NCBI RefSeq assembly: GCF_900114165.1
Contig: NZ_FOSB01000001.1
Span: 434,001-498,000 of the forward strand
Direction: 5' to 3'
From: Halobacillus dabanensis
Lineage (GTDB): Bacteria > Bacillota > Bacilli > Bacillales > Halobacillaceae
DNA: 64,000 bases
In this document: piece after piece, positions 8,400-17,241 of the stretch
Numbering within the stretch: the first letter of the stretch is position 1
Layout: each line of letters starts with the position of its first letter
The notes under the pieces: model-generated
The model's input: the letters and a program-made list of their open reading frames with translations, nothing else
What the model was told of the DNA's origin: nothing
Databases searched by the model: none
Made by a program: the position numbers and the translations under genes

Positions 8400-9260
8400 A
8401 TGACTTGGGTACAATCGATGCAAAAGGCGATTGATTTCATGGAACAACATTTACTGGAGGACATCTCCATGGAAGAGATCGCGCAAGCTGCTCATACATC
8501 ACCTTTTCATTTTCAGCGCATCTTCAACCTTCTTACCGATACGACGGTGGCGGAATATTTGAGAAGGAGAAGGTTGACGCTTGCTGCGCAGGAATTGAGA
8601 AAGGGAGAGCAAAAAGTCATTGATCTTGCCTTCCAATATGGCTATGAAACTCCTGAATCATTTTCCCGGGCGTTTCGGAAACAGCATGGAATCTCCCCTA
8701 GGGAAGCAAGGGGTTACAACGGGAAGATGATGGCATATAACCGCCTGGTCATACAGGTGAATTTGAAAGGAGCCGATCCAATGGAGTATGAAGTGGTAGA
8801 AAAAGAAGCATTTCAAGTTGTCGGTGTGAAAGAGGAATTTTCATGTGTGAACGGGGAGAACTTGAAGGGAATCCCGCAAATGTGGGGCAAGGTAAATAGC
8901 AATGGGACAGACCAGAAATTACTGAAACAAAACAATGGTCCAGTAAAAGGTTTGTTAGGCATATGTGTCGATAAGACTGCGGTAAAGGAGAACCATATTG
9001 ACTATTGGATTGCGGCCGCTCATGATGGTGGGGATGTGGAAGGTTTGAAATCCCTTGAAGTACCGAAAGCGAAGTGGGCCATTTTCGGCGTTCATGGTGC
9101 CATGCCACATGCGATGCAGGACACATGGAAAAAGATCTATTCTGAATGGTTCCCATCAAGCGGCTATAAAAATGCTGGTGGTCCCGAGCTCGAAGTCTAT
9201 CATGATGGGAATCCAGACAGTGAAAATTATTACTCCGAAATATGGATTCCGGTTAAATAG
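8400..9260 (+). CDS. AraC-family regulator with GyrI-like effector domain
   Basis: A 286-residue protein. Residues 5-105 carry the two AraC helix-turn-helix motifs (EEIAQAAHTSPFHFQRIFN and DLAFQYGYETPESFSRAFRK). Residues 125-286 form a GyrI-like small-molecule-binding domain (YEVVEKEAFQVVGVKEEF, WAIFGVHGAMP). Similar proteins sense hydrophobic drugs or redox compounds. Start ATG 8400 is preceded by AAGGGAGGG; in-frame codons upstream lack a site. It is monocistronic and divergent from the DJ-1 gene, its most obvious candidate target. Confidence 0.9.
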   Translation: MTWVQSMQKAIDFMEQHLLEDISMEEIAQAAHTSPFHFQRIFNLLTDTTVAEYLRRRRLTLAAQELRKGEQKVIDLAFQYGYETPESFSRAFRKQHGISPREARGYNGKMMAYNRLVIQVNLKGADPMEYEVVEKEAFQVVGVKEEFSCVNGENLKGIPQMWGKVNSNGTDQKLLKQNNGPVKGLLGICVDKTAVKENHIDYWIAAAHDGGDVEGLKSLEVPKAKWAIFGVHGAMPHAMQDTWKKIYSEWFPSSGYKNAGGPELEVYHDGNPDSENYYSEIWIPVK

Positions 9261-9268
9261 TTGAAGGA

Positions 9269-9305
9269 AGCGCAGTCCTTTTGTCGGGTTGTGCTTTTTC
9301 TTTTG
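9269..9305 (+). terminator. Terminator after the AraC-type gene
   Basis: AGCGCAGTCC pairs with GGGTTGTGCT (10 bp including G-U pairs), followed by TTTTCTTTTG. Confidence 0.7.
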
Positions 9306-9438
9306 CAATAAAGGATTTTACTGTAAAATGTAGAATTTTATTTAAAGGTAAAATCAAGCGGATTTTTCTAGTATTATACAATGCAAGAAAAATCGGTCAT
9401 ATTTAAAAAGACCATAAACGAGGGGGATGAACTGTACG

Positions 9439-9828
9439 GTGAGCTGTTTTTCAGGAGTGTATCAGATTAATGTGAGGGTAAAGGAAATCAAGAAGGCAAT
9501 CGAGTGGTATAAAGATATTCTTGGCTTGAATGTCCAGAAAGATCACGGGAAAACCGTCGTCCTTGGGCAAGAGAAAGGAATTCCGGTTTGTTTGATTGAA
9601 AAAGACTCACACCTTCCGCTTCCTGACAACCTCGAAGGAACCCATCCTGTCTTCATCATCTCATCCAACAGTGTAGAATATTGCAAGCAATCCTTGATGG
9701 ATCAGGGCGTCACTGTTCTAGAGGGTGGAAGTGAGGGGCACTTCAAATTCAGAGATTTGGATGGCAATCTCTTAGAAGCTTATTTACCCGGTCTGTATGA
9801 GGAGGACCGGTTCAAACCATATCGCTAA
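9439..9828 (+). CDS. VOC (glyoxalase/bleomycin-resistance fold) protein
   Basis: About 129 residues with the VOC beta-alpha-beta-beta-beta pattern: YQINVRVKEIKKAIEWYKDI at the N-terminus and FRDLDGNLLEAY at the C-terminus, where the Glu is a usual metal ligand. ATG 9427 directly abuts AGGGGG and cannot use it, so GTG 9439 is the likelier start. Substrate unknown. It is followed after 23 bases by a TTG-initiated acetyltransferase and probably heads that operon. Confidence 0.82.
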   Translation: MSCFSGVYQINVRVKEIKKAIEWYKDILGLNVQKDHGKTVVLGQEKGIPVCLIEKDSHLPLPDNLEGTHPVFIISSNSVEYCKQSLMDQGVTVLEGGSEGHFKFRDLDGNLLEAYLPGLYEEDRFKPYR

Positions 9829-9851
9829 AAAAAGAAAGGAGAGAAGCGACG

Positions 9852-10358
9852 TTGTTGCTCCGTGAACTAAGACAAGAAGATTGGAAGAGTATCCATACAT
9901 ATGCCTCAAAAGAAGAGGTCTCTCGATACCAGTCGTGGGGGCCGAACACGGAAGAAGATACCCAGGACTATGTCCAGCACCTGGTCCATGAAGTCAGGCA
10001 GGCTGAACCTCGAAAATACGTCTGGGCGATTCTGCGTGAATCCGATGAAGAGCTGATTGGCGTGGCGGAATTGAAAATTCTTGATGAATACCACCAAACA
10101 GGCGAAGTGGCTTATATTTTGCACCCGGATGAATGGGGGCAGGGGATTGGAACGGAAGTAGCGAAGCGGTTAATTCAAGAGGGTTTTGAAACATTTGACC
10201 TTCACCGGATTCAAGCGACCTGTCATCCAGAAAACAAGGGATCGATACGGGTGCTGGAGAAGTGTGGCATGCAGATGGAAGGAAGGTTGAGGGGCCATTT
10301 GAAAATGAAAGAAGGGCGGCGGGATTCCTTTCTTTTCAGTGTGCTGAATGATGAGTAA
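9852..10358 (+). CDS. GNAT acetyltransferase (RimJ/RimL type)
   Basis: A 168-residue acetyl-CoA-dependent N-acetyltransferase. The acetyl-CoA pyrophosphate loop is EWGQGIGTEVAKRLI near residue 97, followed by HRIQATCHPENKGSIRVLEK and CGMQMEGRLRGH, typical of RimJ/RimL-like enzymes. The start is a TTG (9852, or the next TTG at 9855) about 8 bases after AAAGGAGAG; no ATG is available. Its end overlaps the NUDIX gene by 11 bases, showing translational coupling. The acetyl acceptor is unknown. Confidence 0.88.
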   Translation: MLLRELRQEDWKSIHTYASKEEVSRYQSWGPNTEEDTQDYVQHLVHEVRQAEPRKYVWAILRESDEELIGVAELKILDEYHQTGEVAYILHPDEWGQGIGTEVAKRLIQEGFETFDLHRIQATCHPENKGSIRVLEKCGMQMEGRLRGHLKMKEGRRDSFLFSVLNDE

Positions 10359-10779
10359 GTGGCAAGGATCCGCAGCGATCTGTATTAATGACAAGAACGA
10401 ACTTTTGATGGTGCTCCAAGGAAAACCACAGGAAAAGAAAACCTGGACCGTTCCATCAGGTGGGATTAAAGAAGGAGAAACCCCTGAACAGTGCTGTAGA
10501 AGAGAAACTTTTGAGGAAACAGGATACATTGTAAGCGTAAAAGAACGACTGAAGATAAAAAACGGATTCATAGGAGAAATAGCTGTTGAGGTCGCTTACT
10601 TCTCGGTCAGTAGGACTGGTGGTCAGATGCAAATCCAGGATACTGACAGTCTGATCCATGAGATTCGCTGGGTGTCCCAAGAAGAACTTTTACACTTGGA
10701 ACTCTCTTTTCCAGAAGATTTGTCTTTTTTGATCGCTGTTTTGAAAACAGAAAAGAATGAAGGGGTGGAACGGGCGTGA
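10348..10779 (+). CDS. NUDIX hydrolase
   Basis: A 143-residue NUDIX pyrophosphohydrolase. The box runs from GGIKEGETPEQCC to RRETFEETGYI, matching G-x5-E-x7-R-E-x2-E-E-x-G, so the metal-binding glutamates are all present. The substrate (a nucleoside diphosphate linked to another moiety) cannot be deduced. It overlaps the GNAT gene upstream by 11 bases and the epimerase gene downstream by 4 bases (GTGA), so the three are translated together. Confidence 0.9.
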   Translation: MMSKWQGSAAICINDKNELLMVLQGKPQEKKTWTVPSGGIKEGETPEQCCRRETFEETGYIVSVKERLKIKNGFIGEIAVEVAYFSVSRTGGQMQIQDTDSLIHEIRWVSQEELLHLELSFPEDLSFLIAVLKTEKNEGVERA

Positions 10780-11807
10780 AGCTGCTTATTATCGGAGGAA
10801 CGAAATTTCTAGGAAGACATATCGTGGAATCAGCTTTGAAGGAAGGGCATGAGGTGGCATTATTCCACCGAGGAAAGACCAATCCAGGTTTATTTGACGA
10901 TGTAACTTATATTTATGGCGACAGGGAAGAGCGAGAAGATTTGCAAAAGCTGGGAGACCAGGAATGGGACGCCGTCATCGATACGTGTGGGTATAAACCT
11001 TCGACCGTTTCCAAAAGTCTGGATGCCCTTAATGGATGTACGAAAAAGTATGTCTTCATCTCCACTATTTCCGTCTATCCCGATTTCACTTCTGTGCAGA
11101 ACTTGGATGAATCTGAAGAACCGATGACGCTTACGGATGAAGGACTTGAGAAGGCGGAAAGGTTGAAAGAATTCGATCCAAGTCTTTATGGTCCGTTGAA
11201 AACTCATTGCGAACAAGAAGTTCAACAACAAATGAAAGAGAAAAGCATCATCATTCGCCCAGGCTTGATTGTTGGTCCATATGATCCAACAGACCGTTTT
11301 ACCTACTGGCCTACCAGGATTGCTGAGGGAGGGGAAGTGCTCGCTCCCGGAAGGAAAAATCAACAGGTTCAGTTCATAGACGTAAGGGATTTGGCGGAAT
11401 GGGTGGTCAACCTTTCCGCAACAGCGCATTCAGGTGTCTTTAATGCCAATGGTCCTGACTACAAGTTGACGATGAAAGATTTTCTGGAGAGTTGCGCTTC
11501 TTCGCTGAACGAAGAAGTGACGTTCAGATGGGTTCCTGCAGAGTTTCTAATGGATGAGGGTGTCAAGCCCTGGATGGATCTCCCTGTATGGATTCCGACA
11601 GAAGATGATTTCAGCCAGGATGTGTCGAAAGCAATTAAGAGTGGACTGAAATTTAGACCGATTCACGAAACAATTATAGATACGTATCAATGGGACAACT
11701 GGAGGACTAATGAGGAAAGAAACGCTGGGTTAACAAAAGAGCGGGAAAAAGAGATATTGAAAAAATGGGATAGGAAGGGGGAAAATGCTGGCATTGATCC
11801 TGATTGA
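10776..11807 (+). CDS. NAD(P)-dependent epimerase/dehydratase (extended SDR)
   Basis: A 343-residue Rossmann protein. The nucleotide-binding motif IIGGTKFLGRHIVESAL is at the N-terminus (G-G-T-x-F-L-G). The segment LYGPLKTHCEQEV, in the usual catalytic YxxxK position, reads Y-G-P-L-K. IIRPGLIVGPYDPTDRF is typical of isoflavone-reductase/RNA-binding-like epimerases of bacilli. GTG start overlaps the NUDIX stop by 4 bases. Substrate unknown. Confidence 0.88.
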   Translation: MKLLIIGGTKFLGRHIVESALKEGHEVALFHRGKTNPGLFDDVTYIYGDREEREDLQKLGDQEWDAVIDTCGYKPSTVSKSLDALNGCTKKYVFISTISVYPDFTSVQNLDESEEPMTLTDEGLEKAERLKEFDPSLYGPLKTHCEQEVQQQMKEKSIIIRPGLIVGPYDPTDRFTYWPTRIAEGGEVLAPGRKNQQVQFIDVRDLAEWVVNLSATAHSGVFNANGPDYKLTMKDFLESCASSLNEEVTFRWVPAEFLMDEGVKPWMDLPVWIPTEDDFSQDVSKAIKSGLKFRPIHETIIDTYQWDNWRTNEERNAGLTKEREKEILKKWDRKGENAGIDPD

Positions 11808-11859
11808 TGTCAGAACGGCCTCGTCGAGCAAGGGGATTTCAATATAGAGTTGAGTTAGG

Positions 11860-12285
11860 ATGGAAAAGCTGATTCATATATTCAGAGATCGAGATCTTCC
11901 TGTTGTTTTTATGAAGCATGAGGATGAGGAGGAAGAAAGCCCGCTTTTTAAAGGGAGTAGGGGGCAGATATTGATTCCTCCTTAAAAGAATATGCGGATG
12001 TAGTGATAGAGAAGAAAACCCCAAGCTCCTTTTATCAAACGTCATTAGATGATTTTCTTACAGAAGCTGGGGTCGATCAAATTTTTATTACAGGTCTAAA
12101 TTCAGAGTATTGCGGCCTGTTCCCGAGTATCGCTGGATTTGATCTGGGGGGCACGAGGTCACGGTGATTGAAGAGGCAACAGGTACGGTGTATAGATTGA
12201 ACTTATGACATGAAGGGCATAGACATTAAGGATTTTATCGGAACGGTTCTGGATAGTCCGAAACTGTTGAAGTCATTGATACTTC
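11860..12285 (+). pseudogene. Decayed isochorismatase-family cysteine hydrolase
   Basis: Pieces of one cysteine hydrolase lie in successive frames: LIHIFRDRDLPVVFMKHEDE (from ATG 11860), then SSLKEYADVVIEKKTPSSFY with DQIFITGLNSEYCG (frame changes near 11967), then GHEVTVIEEATGTVY (frame changes near 12150), then DMKGIDIKDFIGTVLD and SETVEVID. The catalytic Cys would be the one in NSEYCG. The N-terminal strand with the catalytic Asp is missing, and at least three or four frameshifts are needed. The right boundary is approximate. Several independent lesions argue for a real pseudogene over a read error. Confidence 0.82.
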
Positions 12286-12392
12286 GGGGTTTGAACACTT
12301 GTATAGGGCATGTGATGTCCTTAAAGCATTTGGAGGTTTTATGGTAGGGGTATGGAAAAACATAAACACTCATTACAAAGGAGGAAAATCGT

Positions 12393-12746
12393 ATGAAAAG
12401 CCCGATTCAAAACGAGGTGGGAGCTATTTTTGTTCCGGTCCGAGATATTGAAAAAGCTCGCGACTGGTATTGCGATTTACTTGGTGTGCCAGCGGACGGA
12501 GATATTCCAGGTGGGCATCTCTATGTGCTGCCGATGAAGCATGCAAGAGTCGTCCTGGATAGTAAGATTTATTCTGATGAAGCAGTATACCAGATCCCTG
12601 CTTTTCATTTTAATACAGAGGATATCGAGGCAGCTTATACATTCATGGAAGAGAAGGAGGTCGAACTGGTCACTGATATTCAATTCGATCACTTTTTCAA
12701 TTTCAAAGACCCTGATGGAAATCTGTTGATGATCTGTCAATGTTAG
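12393..12746 (+). CDS. VOC family protein
   Basis: A 117-residue glyoxalase-fold protein: FVPVRDIEKARDWYCDLLG at the N-terminus and FFNFKDPDGNLLMICQC at the C-terminus. AAAGGAGG precedes ATG 12393 by 9 bases. It is closely similar in its opening (MKSPI-x-N-x-V) to the frameshifted VOC gene at 27180-27543, so the two are paralogues. The alpha/beta hydrolase gene follows after 10 bases. Substrate unknown. Confidence 0.85.
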   Translation: MKSPIQNEVGAIFVPVRDIEKARDWYCDLLGVPADGDIPGGHLYVLPMKHARVVLDSKIYSDEAVYQIPAFHFNTEDIEAAYTFMEEKEVELVTDIQFDHFFNFKDPDGNLLMICQC

Positions 12747-12756
12747 GAGGAAAACG

Positions 12757-13470
12757 ATGATTTTACATACAGAGGTATTAGGAGACGGGGAGCCTCTCGT
12801 CTTTCTACACACAGGGTTACAAACAGGTTTGACTGACTTTGAACAACAACGGGAGTACTTTCGCTCAAAAAAACAAGTTATTTTACCGGATTTAAGGGGA
12901 CAAGGAAAGTCAACGGCAGATGATCTGAATGACTATTTCCGAAAGTCTGCGGCTGATTTGGCTGACACTTTGACATCTTTACAGGTGGAATCAGCCCATA
13001 TTGTCGGTTGTTCATTCGGAGCGTTGGTTGGATTGATCTTTGCTAAAGAATTTCCAGAATTTGTCCGGACTTTAACCATCTCTGGAATAATTCCTGAGAA
13101 GCCGGCCAATTGGGAGGAAATGAACGCAGAAGAAGCGGAGTTTCGTAACCAGCTTTTAGCAGACAAAGAGGCCGTCGCTCATTTTAATCAGCTTCACGGG
13201 GAAGGGTGGAAGCAGTTCATACAACTAGGAGGAGATTCGGGCTGGTATCCATTTGATGAAACAAACTCCCTGGAAACTTTGAAGATGCCCGTTTTATTTA
13301 TGGTAGGAGAAGGACTCACTCACGAGGTTAATGGTGTTACACTATATCCGCAGCAATCAGAACTTGTTCATGTTGCTGTAATTCCTTTTGCATCCCACCT
13401 CGTTCATACTCAACAGCCTGAAATATATAACAAGGTATTGGAAAGGTTCCTATTGGAAGAGAAAGCATAG
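12757..13470 (+). CDS. Alpha/beta hydrolase
   Basis: A 237-residue alpha/beta-hydrolase. The nucleophile elbow is VGCSFGALVG (Ser near residue 88), the oxyanion/His-Gly-like region is LVFLHTGLQTGLTDFEQQ, and the C-terminal histidine lies in IPFASHLVH. LPDLRGQGKS matches esterase and haloperoxidase-like families. AGGAGG lies 7 bases before the ATG. It forms a two-gene operon with the preceding VOC gene. Substrate unknown. Confidence 0.88.
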   Translation: MILHTEVLGDGEPLVFLHTGLQTGLTDFEQQREYFRSKKQVILPDLRGQGKSTADDLNDYFRKSAADLADTLTSLQVESAHIVGCSFGALVGLIFAKEFPEFVRTLTISGIIPEKPANWEEMNAEEAEFRNQLLADKEAVAHFNQLHGEGWKQFIQLGGDSGWYPFDETNSLETLKMPVLFMVGEGLTHEVNGVTLYPQQSELVHVAVIPFASHLVHTQQPEIYNKVLERFLLEEKA

Positions 13471-13629
13471 ATATGTTTCCATTGTCTTTATAGTTTTTTC
13501 ATTATCAAGGCTTAGTGTTTAGAGACTTATAGGAAGCAAAATTTTGATCATCTAGATACATAATGAAAATAGTCTATCATTTCTGAGTAAAGTCTTGGGA
13601 AGTTTTTGAAAGAAGCAGGAGGAGCATCC

Positions 13630-14037
13630 ATGAATATTCCGAAGCACATCGTTTCAGCAGCAACTATTATTCTGAATGAAAACAAAGAAATATTATTAAT
13701 CAAAGGACCTAAACGAGGGTGGGAGATGCCAGGTGGGCAAGTGGAAGAAGGAGAATCCCTGAAAGAGGCGGCTGTTCGGGAAGCGAAAGAAGAATGCGGA
13801 CTTGATATTGAAGTGAGCAAGTTCTGTGGGGTATTCCAAAATGTCGAGCGTTCCATATGTAATACGCTTTTCCTTGCAAAGCCTGTTGGAGGCCACCTGA
13901 CAACGACCGAAGAAGCGCTGGAGGTAGGTTTTTTCTCATTGGAGAAAGCCCGCGACATGGTGACATGGGGTAATTTTTGGCAGCGGATCGAACTTTGTTT
14001 AGAGGAAAGCAGCCAGCCATTTTTTGTAAGTTTCTAA
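13630..14037 (+). CDS. NUDIX hydrolase
   Basis: A 135-residue NUDIX protein with a complete box: GGQVEEGESLKEAAV followed by REAKEECGLDI. KGPKRGWEMPGG precedes it. ATG 13630 is chosen over upstream in-frame codons because AGGAGG lies about 7 bases before it. It is shorter than, and not closely related to, the NUDIX protein at 10348. The stop codon abuts the tandem palindromic repeats downstream. Confidence 0.88.
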   Translation: MNIPKHIVSAATIILNENKEILLIKGPKRGWEMPGGQVEEGESLKEAAVREAKEECGLDIEVSKFCGVFQNVERSICNTLFLAKPVGGHLTTTEEALEVGFFSLEKARDMVTWGNFWQRIELCLEESSQPFFVSF

Positions 14038-14160
14038 AAACAAAAGCGCATGCGCCCTGAAAGACACGACACGCATAAGCAAAACGGCTGGAGGAAGCGA
14101 TCTTTCTTCCACCGGACGGATTGCTTATGTCGCGAGTGTCTGGGCGCAGGAGCTGGATAA
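14038..14160. repeat. Dispersed palindromic element, copy A
   Basis: The first of two tandem units, period about 123 bases. Each unit is itself an imperfect long palindrome: GCGCCCTGAAAGACACGACA on the left faces TGTCGCGAGTGTCTGGGCGC on the right, and CGCATAAGCAAAACGG faces CCGGACGGATTGCTTATG. It lies directly after a NUDIX stop codon. A further copy lies at 23631-23751 in the opposite orientation. It contains no gene; frames across it are by-products of the repeat. Confidence 0.85.
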
Positions 14161-14283
14161 AAACAAAAGCGCATGCGCCCTGAAAGACACGACACGCATA
14201 AGCAAAACGGCCGGAGGAAGGCGACCTTTCTTCCACCGGACGGATTGCTTATGTCGCGAGTGTCTGGGCGCAGGAACTGGATG
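14161..14283. repeat. Dispersed palindromic element, copy B (tandem)
   Basis: Nearly identical to copy A, with a few substitutions and a one-base insertion in the central GGAGGAAG region. A third unit begins directly after it (AAAACAAAAGTGC) but stops after about 15 bases, so the array ends in a truncated unit. Confidence 0.85.
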
Positions 14284-14320
14284 AAAACAAAAGTGCAAGA
14301 GCCCATTTTGTAAAGCTAAA

Positions 14321-14353
14321 GCCATTGCAACAAGAACATCGCAATGGCCTTTA
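14321..14353. terminator. Bidirectional terminator between NUDIX/repeat and yczE-type gene
   Basis: GCCATTGC pairs with GCAATGGC over a 12-base loop. T-rich tails lie on both sides, so it can end transcripts from either strand. Confidence 0.7.
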
Positions 14354-14355
14354 TA

Positions 14356-14994
14356 TTAAACAGCTTCCTGATAAGCACGCTCTCCGGAAGGATGCAGCCG
14401 ATAATACAGCGGGTAGAACCTTGTATAACAAAGTTGGATGATAGGACCGAGCAAAATCATTGGTGCGAGCGTTCCTAACCCGACCGGTCCCCCTATAATT
14501 AAAGCGAGGCTTGTCATGATGACCGCCACCACAGTTTGACCTGTCTGGAGGCTCAATTTGAAACGGGCACTGACAGCCAGGAATAACTGATCGACAGGAG
14601 CGCGCGGGAATTGCGGCAAAATATAGATGGCGACACCTAAACCGATGAAGGCTACGCCGGCTAATAGAGTTGTGACTTGCAAGAAAAATGGAGCTGTCGT
14701 CAAATCGACACGCGCGAATACGATTTCCAACCAAAAGTCTAAAATTAAACTTTCCAATATGACAGGAATAACTGCCCTTGCTTCCGGGAGATTGTTCATT
14801 AGCTTTGCATTTATAAAAATGATGAGTAGTTGAAATGCTCCGTACCAGAATCCTACCGTATAACCAAGGTGATCGCTGACTCCGATAAAGAAGGAAGTCC
14901 AAAATCCAGCCCCTAATGTAGCATTGATCAAAAGGGCTACACCGAAAAAGTTAATGAACATTCCAACCAAGTAAATCGTGGCACGATAAAACAT
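14356..14994 (-). CDS. YczE/YitT-like integral membrane protein
   Basis: A 212-residue protein with about five membrane segments and no large soluble domain. The opening (IYLVGMFINFFGVALLINAT) and FWYGAFQLLIIFIN, then APVDQLFLAVSARF, match the YczE group of small bacillar membrane proteins, whose role is poorly known. GGGAGG lies 7 bases before the ATG. Upstream lies a promoter whose minus-10 box abuts a large palindrome, pointing to tight control. The neighbouring GntR-type regulator often found with such genes is absent here. Confidence 0.82.
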   Translation of the reverse strand: MFYRATIYLVGMFINFFGVALLINATLGAGFWTSFFIGVSDHLGYTVGFWYGAFQLLIIFINAKLMNNLPEARAVIPVILESLILDFWLEIVFARVDLTTAPFFLQVTTLLAGVAFIGLGVAIYILPQFPRAPVDQLFLAVSARFKLSLQTGQTVVAVIMTSLALIIGGPVGLGTLAPMILLGPIIQLCYTRFYPLYYRLHPSGERAYQEAV

Positions 14995-15020
14995 GACAAA
15001 CGCCTCCCTTCCATAAAAAA

Positions 15021-15087
15021 GTGATCACGACCGAGATATATCTCAGAATCGTGATCACATTTTATTAGCGATTATTTTATAGGTCAA
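15021..15087 (-). promoter_or_regulatory. Promoter with abutting operator-like palindrome for the yczE-type gene
   Basis: On the minus strand TTGACC (15087-15082), a 17-base spacer and TAAAAT (15064-15059) form a promoter. Immediately downstream GTGATCACGA and TCGTGATCAC (15058-15049 and 15030-15021) form a perfect 10-bp inverted repeat with a nested GAGATATATCTC. It is followed by six T, 21 bases before the start codon. The palindrome covers the expected transcription start, so it could be a repressor operator. As RNA it could also fold as an attenuator-like hairpin. Confidence 0.7.
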
Positions 15088-15391
15088 TCAAAAAAATCAA
15101 TATAAAATAAAAAAATCAAAGTAAACGATTTCACTGTTTTCAGGTGGATGAAAAGTACAGAAATCGAGCTTTTAATAAGGATAAAGGGGATTATGCATGT
15201 ATCTCTTTATTTTCCGGGATTATAAATAGAATTTCATATGGTTGCAAGCGATTATCAATAGTTGGATTTGCAATTGGAATCCGCTCACTTCTCTTACATC
15301 CTATGTGTGGATAGGTAGTCGCTCGATTTCGAAGTAGTTATTATGGCAAGGAGCCGTTTCCTGTAACCCTTCGCTCCCATAACCGATAATA
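15088..15391. other. Intergenic region with no recognised gene
   Basis: About 300 bases between the ABC-F gene and the yczE promoter, both on the minus strand. Nothing here looks coding. I found no clean terminator for the ABC-F gene and no T-box sequence. Confidence 0.45.
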
Positions 15392-16948
15392 TTAAAAGAC
15401 TTTTGTTGTCCAGTCTTCACAGTTCCATACATCTGTAACCACATCCTGATAAAACTCAGGTTCGTGAGAGATGAGCAGGACGCTGCCTTTATACTCTTTC
15501 AACGCACGCTTCAATTCCGCTTTAGCATCCACATCCAGGTGGTTCGTCGGCTCATCCAAAACAAGCAGATTCGTTTCCTTGTTGATCAGTTTACATAAAC
15601 GGACCTTCGCTTTTTCACCACCACTCAACACCTGTACTTTACTCTCGATGTGCTTTCGAGTCAGACCACATTTGGCTAGAGCTGCACGCACTTCGTACTG
15701 GGTGAAATGGCGAAACTCTTCCCAGACTTCTTCGATACACGTGTTGTCACTGATATTCTTCAATTCCTGTTCAAAATATCCGATGTGAAGGTGATCCCCG
15801 AGTTCAACCGTGCCTGACACAGGTTGGATTTCACCTAGAATGCTCTTCAGTAGTGTAGTTTTTCCGATTCCATTGGCGCCGGATAAGGCAATTTTCTGTC
15901 CGCGTTCCATAGATAAGTTCAGCGGTCGGGACAAAGGTTCGTCATAACCGATGACAAGGTCTTTCGTTTCGAACAAATACTTACCAGGAGTCCGTGCTTG
16001 TTTGAAATGGAACTGTGGTTTCGGCTTCTCTGCGTCCAATTCAATGACATCCATTTTATCAAGCTTTTTCTGACGGCTCATCGCCATTTTACTTGTCGCG
16101 GCGTTCGCTTTATTGCGGGCGACAAAGTCCTTTAAGTTAGCGATTTCTTTCTGTTGCTTCTTGTATGCAGCTTCTAATTGTTGTTTTTTCATGTCATACA
16201 CACGCAAAAACTCATCATAATCGCCAGGGTAGCGAGTCAATTCTTGATTTTCCATATGATAGATCAAGTTGACGACACTGTTCAGGAACGGAATGTCATG
16301 CGAAATGAGGATGAAGGCATTCTCATATTCCTGAAGATAAGTGCGGAGCCATTCGATATGTTCGACGTCAAGATAGTTGGTCGGTTCGTCCAGAAGCAAA
16401 ATATCCGGCTTTTCCAGAAGAAGTTTTGCGAGCAGCACTTTTGTACGCTGACCGCCACTGAGGTCATGGACATCACGTTCGAGTCCGATTTCATTCAGAC
16501 CGAGACCATTCGCCACTTCTTCCACTTTGGCATCAATGGTGTAAAAATCATTGTTTGTCAATGCATCTTGCAGGACGCCTGTCTCTTCCAGCAATTCTTG
16601 CAGTTCATCTGGATCCACTTCGCCCATCTTAGCAAACAAGTCGTTCATTTCTTGTTCCATATCGAACAAATATTGAAAAGCCGTACGCAGGACATCCCTG
16701 ATGGTCATGCCTTGCTTCAGGTCGGCATGCTGATCCAAATAGCCGATACGGATTCGTTTTGACCATGTGATACTTCCTGCGTCCGGTTCGAGTTTGCCTG
16801 TAATGATATTCATAAATGTCGACTTGCCTTCACCGTTTGCGCCGATCAAGCCGATGTGTTCACCTTTTAATAAACGGAATGACACGTCTTCGAAAATCGC
16901 ACGATCTCCAAAGCCGTGACTTAAGTTTTTGACTGTGAGTAAGCTCAT
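15392..16948 (-). CDS. ABC-F family ATPase (YfmM-like)
   Basis: A 518-residue soluble protein with two ABC domains and no membrane part, the hallmark of ABC-F ribosome-associated ATPases. Walker A motifs are GANGEGKST and GANGIGKTT; signatures are LSGGQRTKV and LSGGEKAKV; Walker B motifs are LLLDEPTNYLD and LVLDEPTNHLD. A charged linker (residues about 235-300) joins them. The length equals B. subtilis YfmM. Family members relieve stalled ribosomes or give antibiotic resistance; which applies is unknown. ATG 16948 is chosen; GTG 16960 is a possible alternative. Confidence 0.9.
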   Translation of the reverse strand: MSLLTVKNLSHGFGDRAIFEDVSFRLLKGEHIGLIGANGEGKSTFMNIITGKLEPDAGSITWSKRIRIGYLDQHADLKQGMTIRDVLRTAFQYLFDMEQEMNDLFAKMGEVDPDELQELLEETGVLQDALTNNDFYTIDAKVEEVANGLGLNEIGLERDVHDLSGGQRTKVLLAKLLLEKPDILLLDEPTNYLDVEHIEWLRTYLQEYENAFILISHDIPFLNSVVNLIYHMENQELTRYPGDYDEFLRVYDMKKQQLEAAYKKQQKEIANLKDFVARNKANAATSKMAMSRQKKLDKMDVIELDAEKPKPQFHFKQARTPGKYLFETKDLVIGYDEPLSRPLNLSMERGQKIALSGANGIGKTTLLKSILGEIQPVSGTVELGDHLHIGYFEQELKNISDNTCIEEVWEEFRHFTQYEVRAALAKCGLTRKHIESKVQVLSGGEKAKVRLCKLINKETNLLVLDEPTNHLDVDAKAELKRALKEYKGSVLLISHEPEFYQDVVTDVWNCEDWTTKVF

Positions 16949-17241
16949 TGTAGTTAACACCTTTTCCTTCTGAGAGTTAATCCTTTCTTATTATAATGCT
17001 CTTCTTACTTAAGCGACAGGGATAAGAGTAAATTGGTAACTATTTTTCTCGTTGTAAATGTTTTTCTTTTTTGCCCTTCCTATTGGATGACAGCTACTAT
17101 GGTTTCATTTTCTGAACAGATGCTTCAGTGGCCCAGTCCCCTCATACCTTTTACGGCCATTGGTTGCAGCGAATGGAAAAGGGAGAGTAAAACATGCAGA
17201 GCAAGGGTAAAGTAGAAGAAAAAGCGGGAGGGTGAAAGTTG

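Noticed and set aside
13709-14325. Several minus-strand frames of 66-175 codons across the NUDIX gene and repeats
   Set aside because: They arise from the antisense of a NUDIX gene and from the tandem palindromic units; the translated repeats (HSRHKQS, PSGGRK) are by-products.
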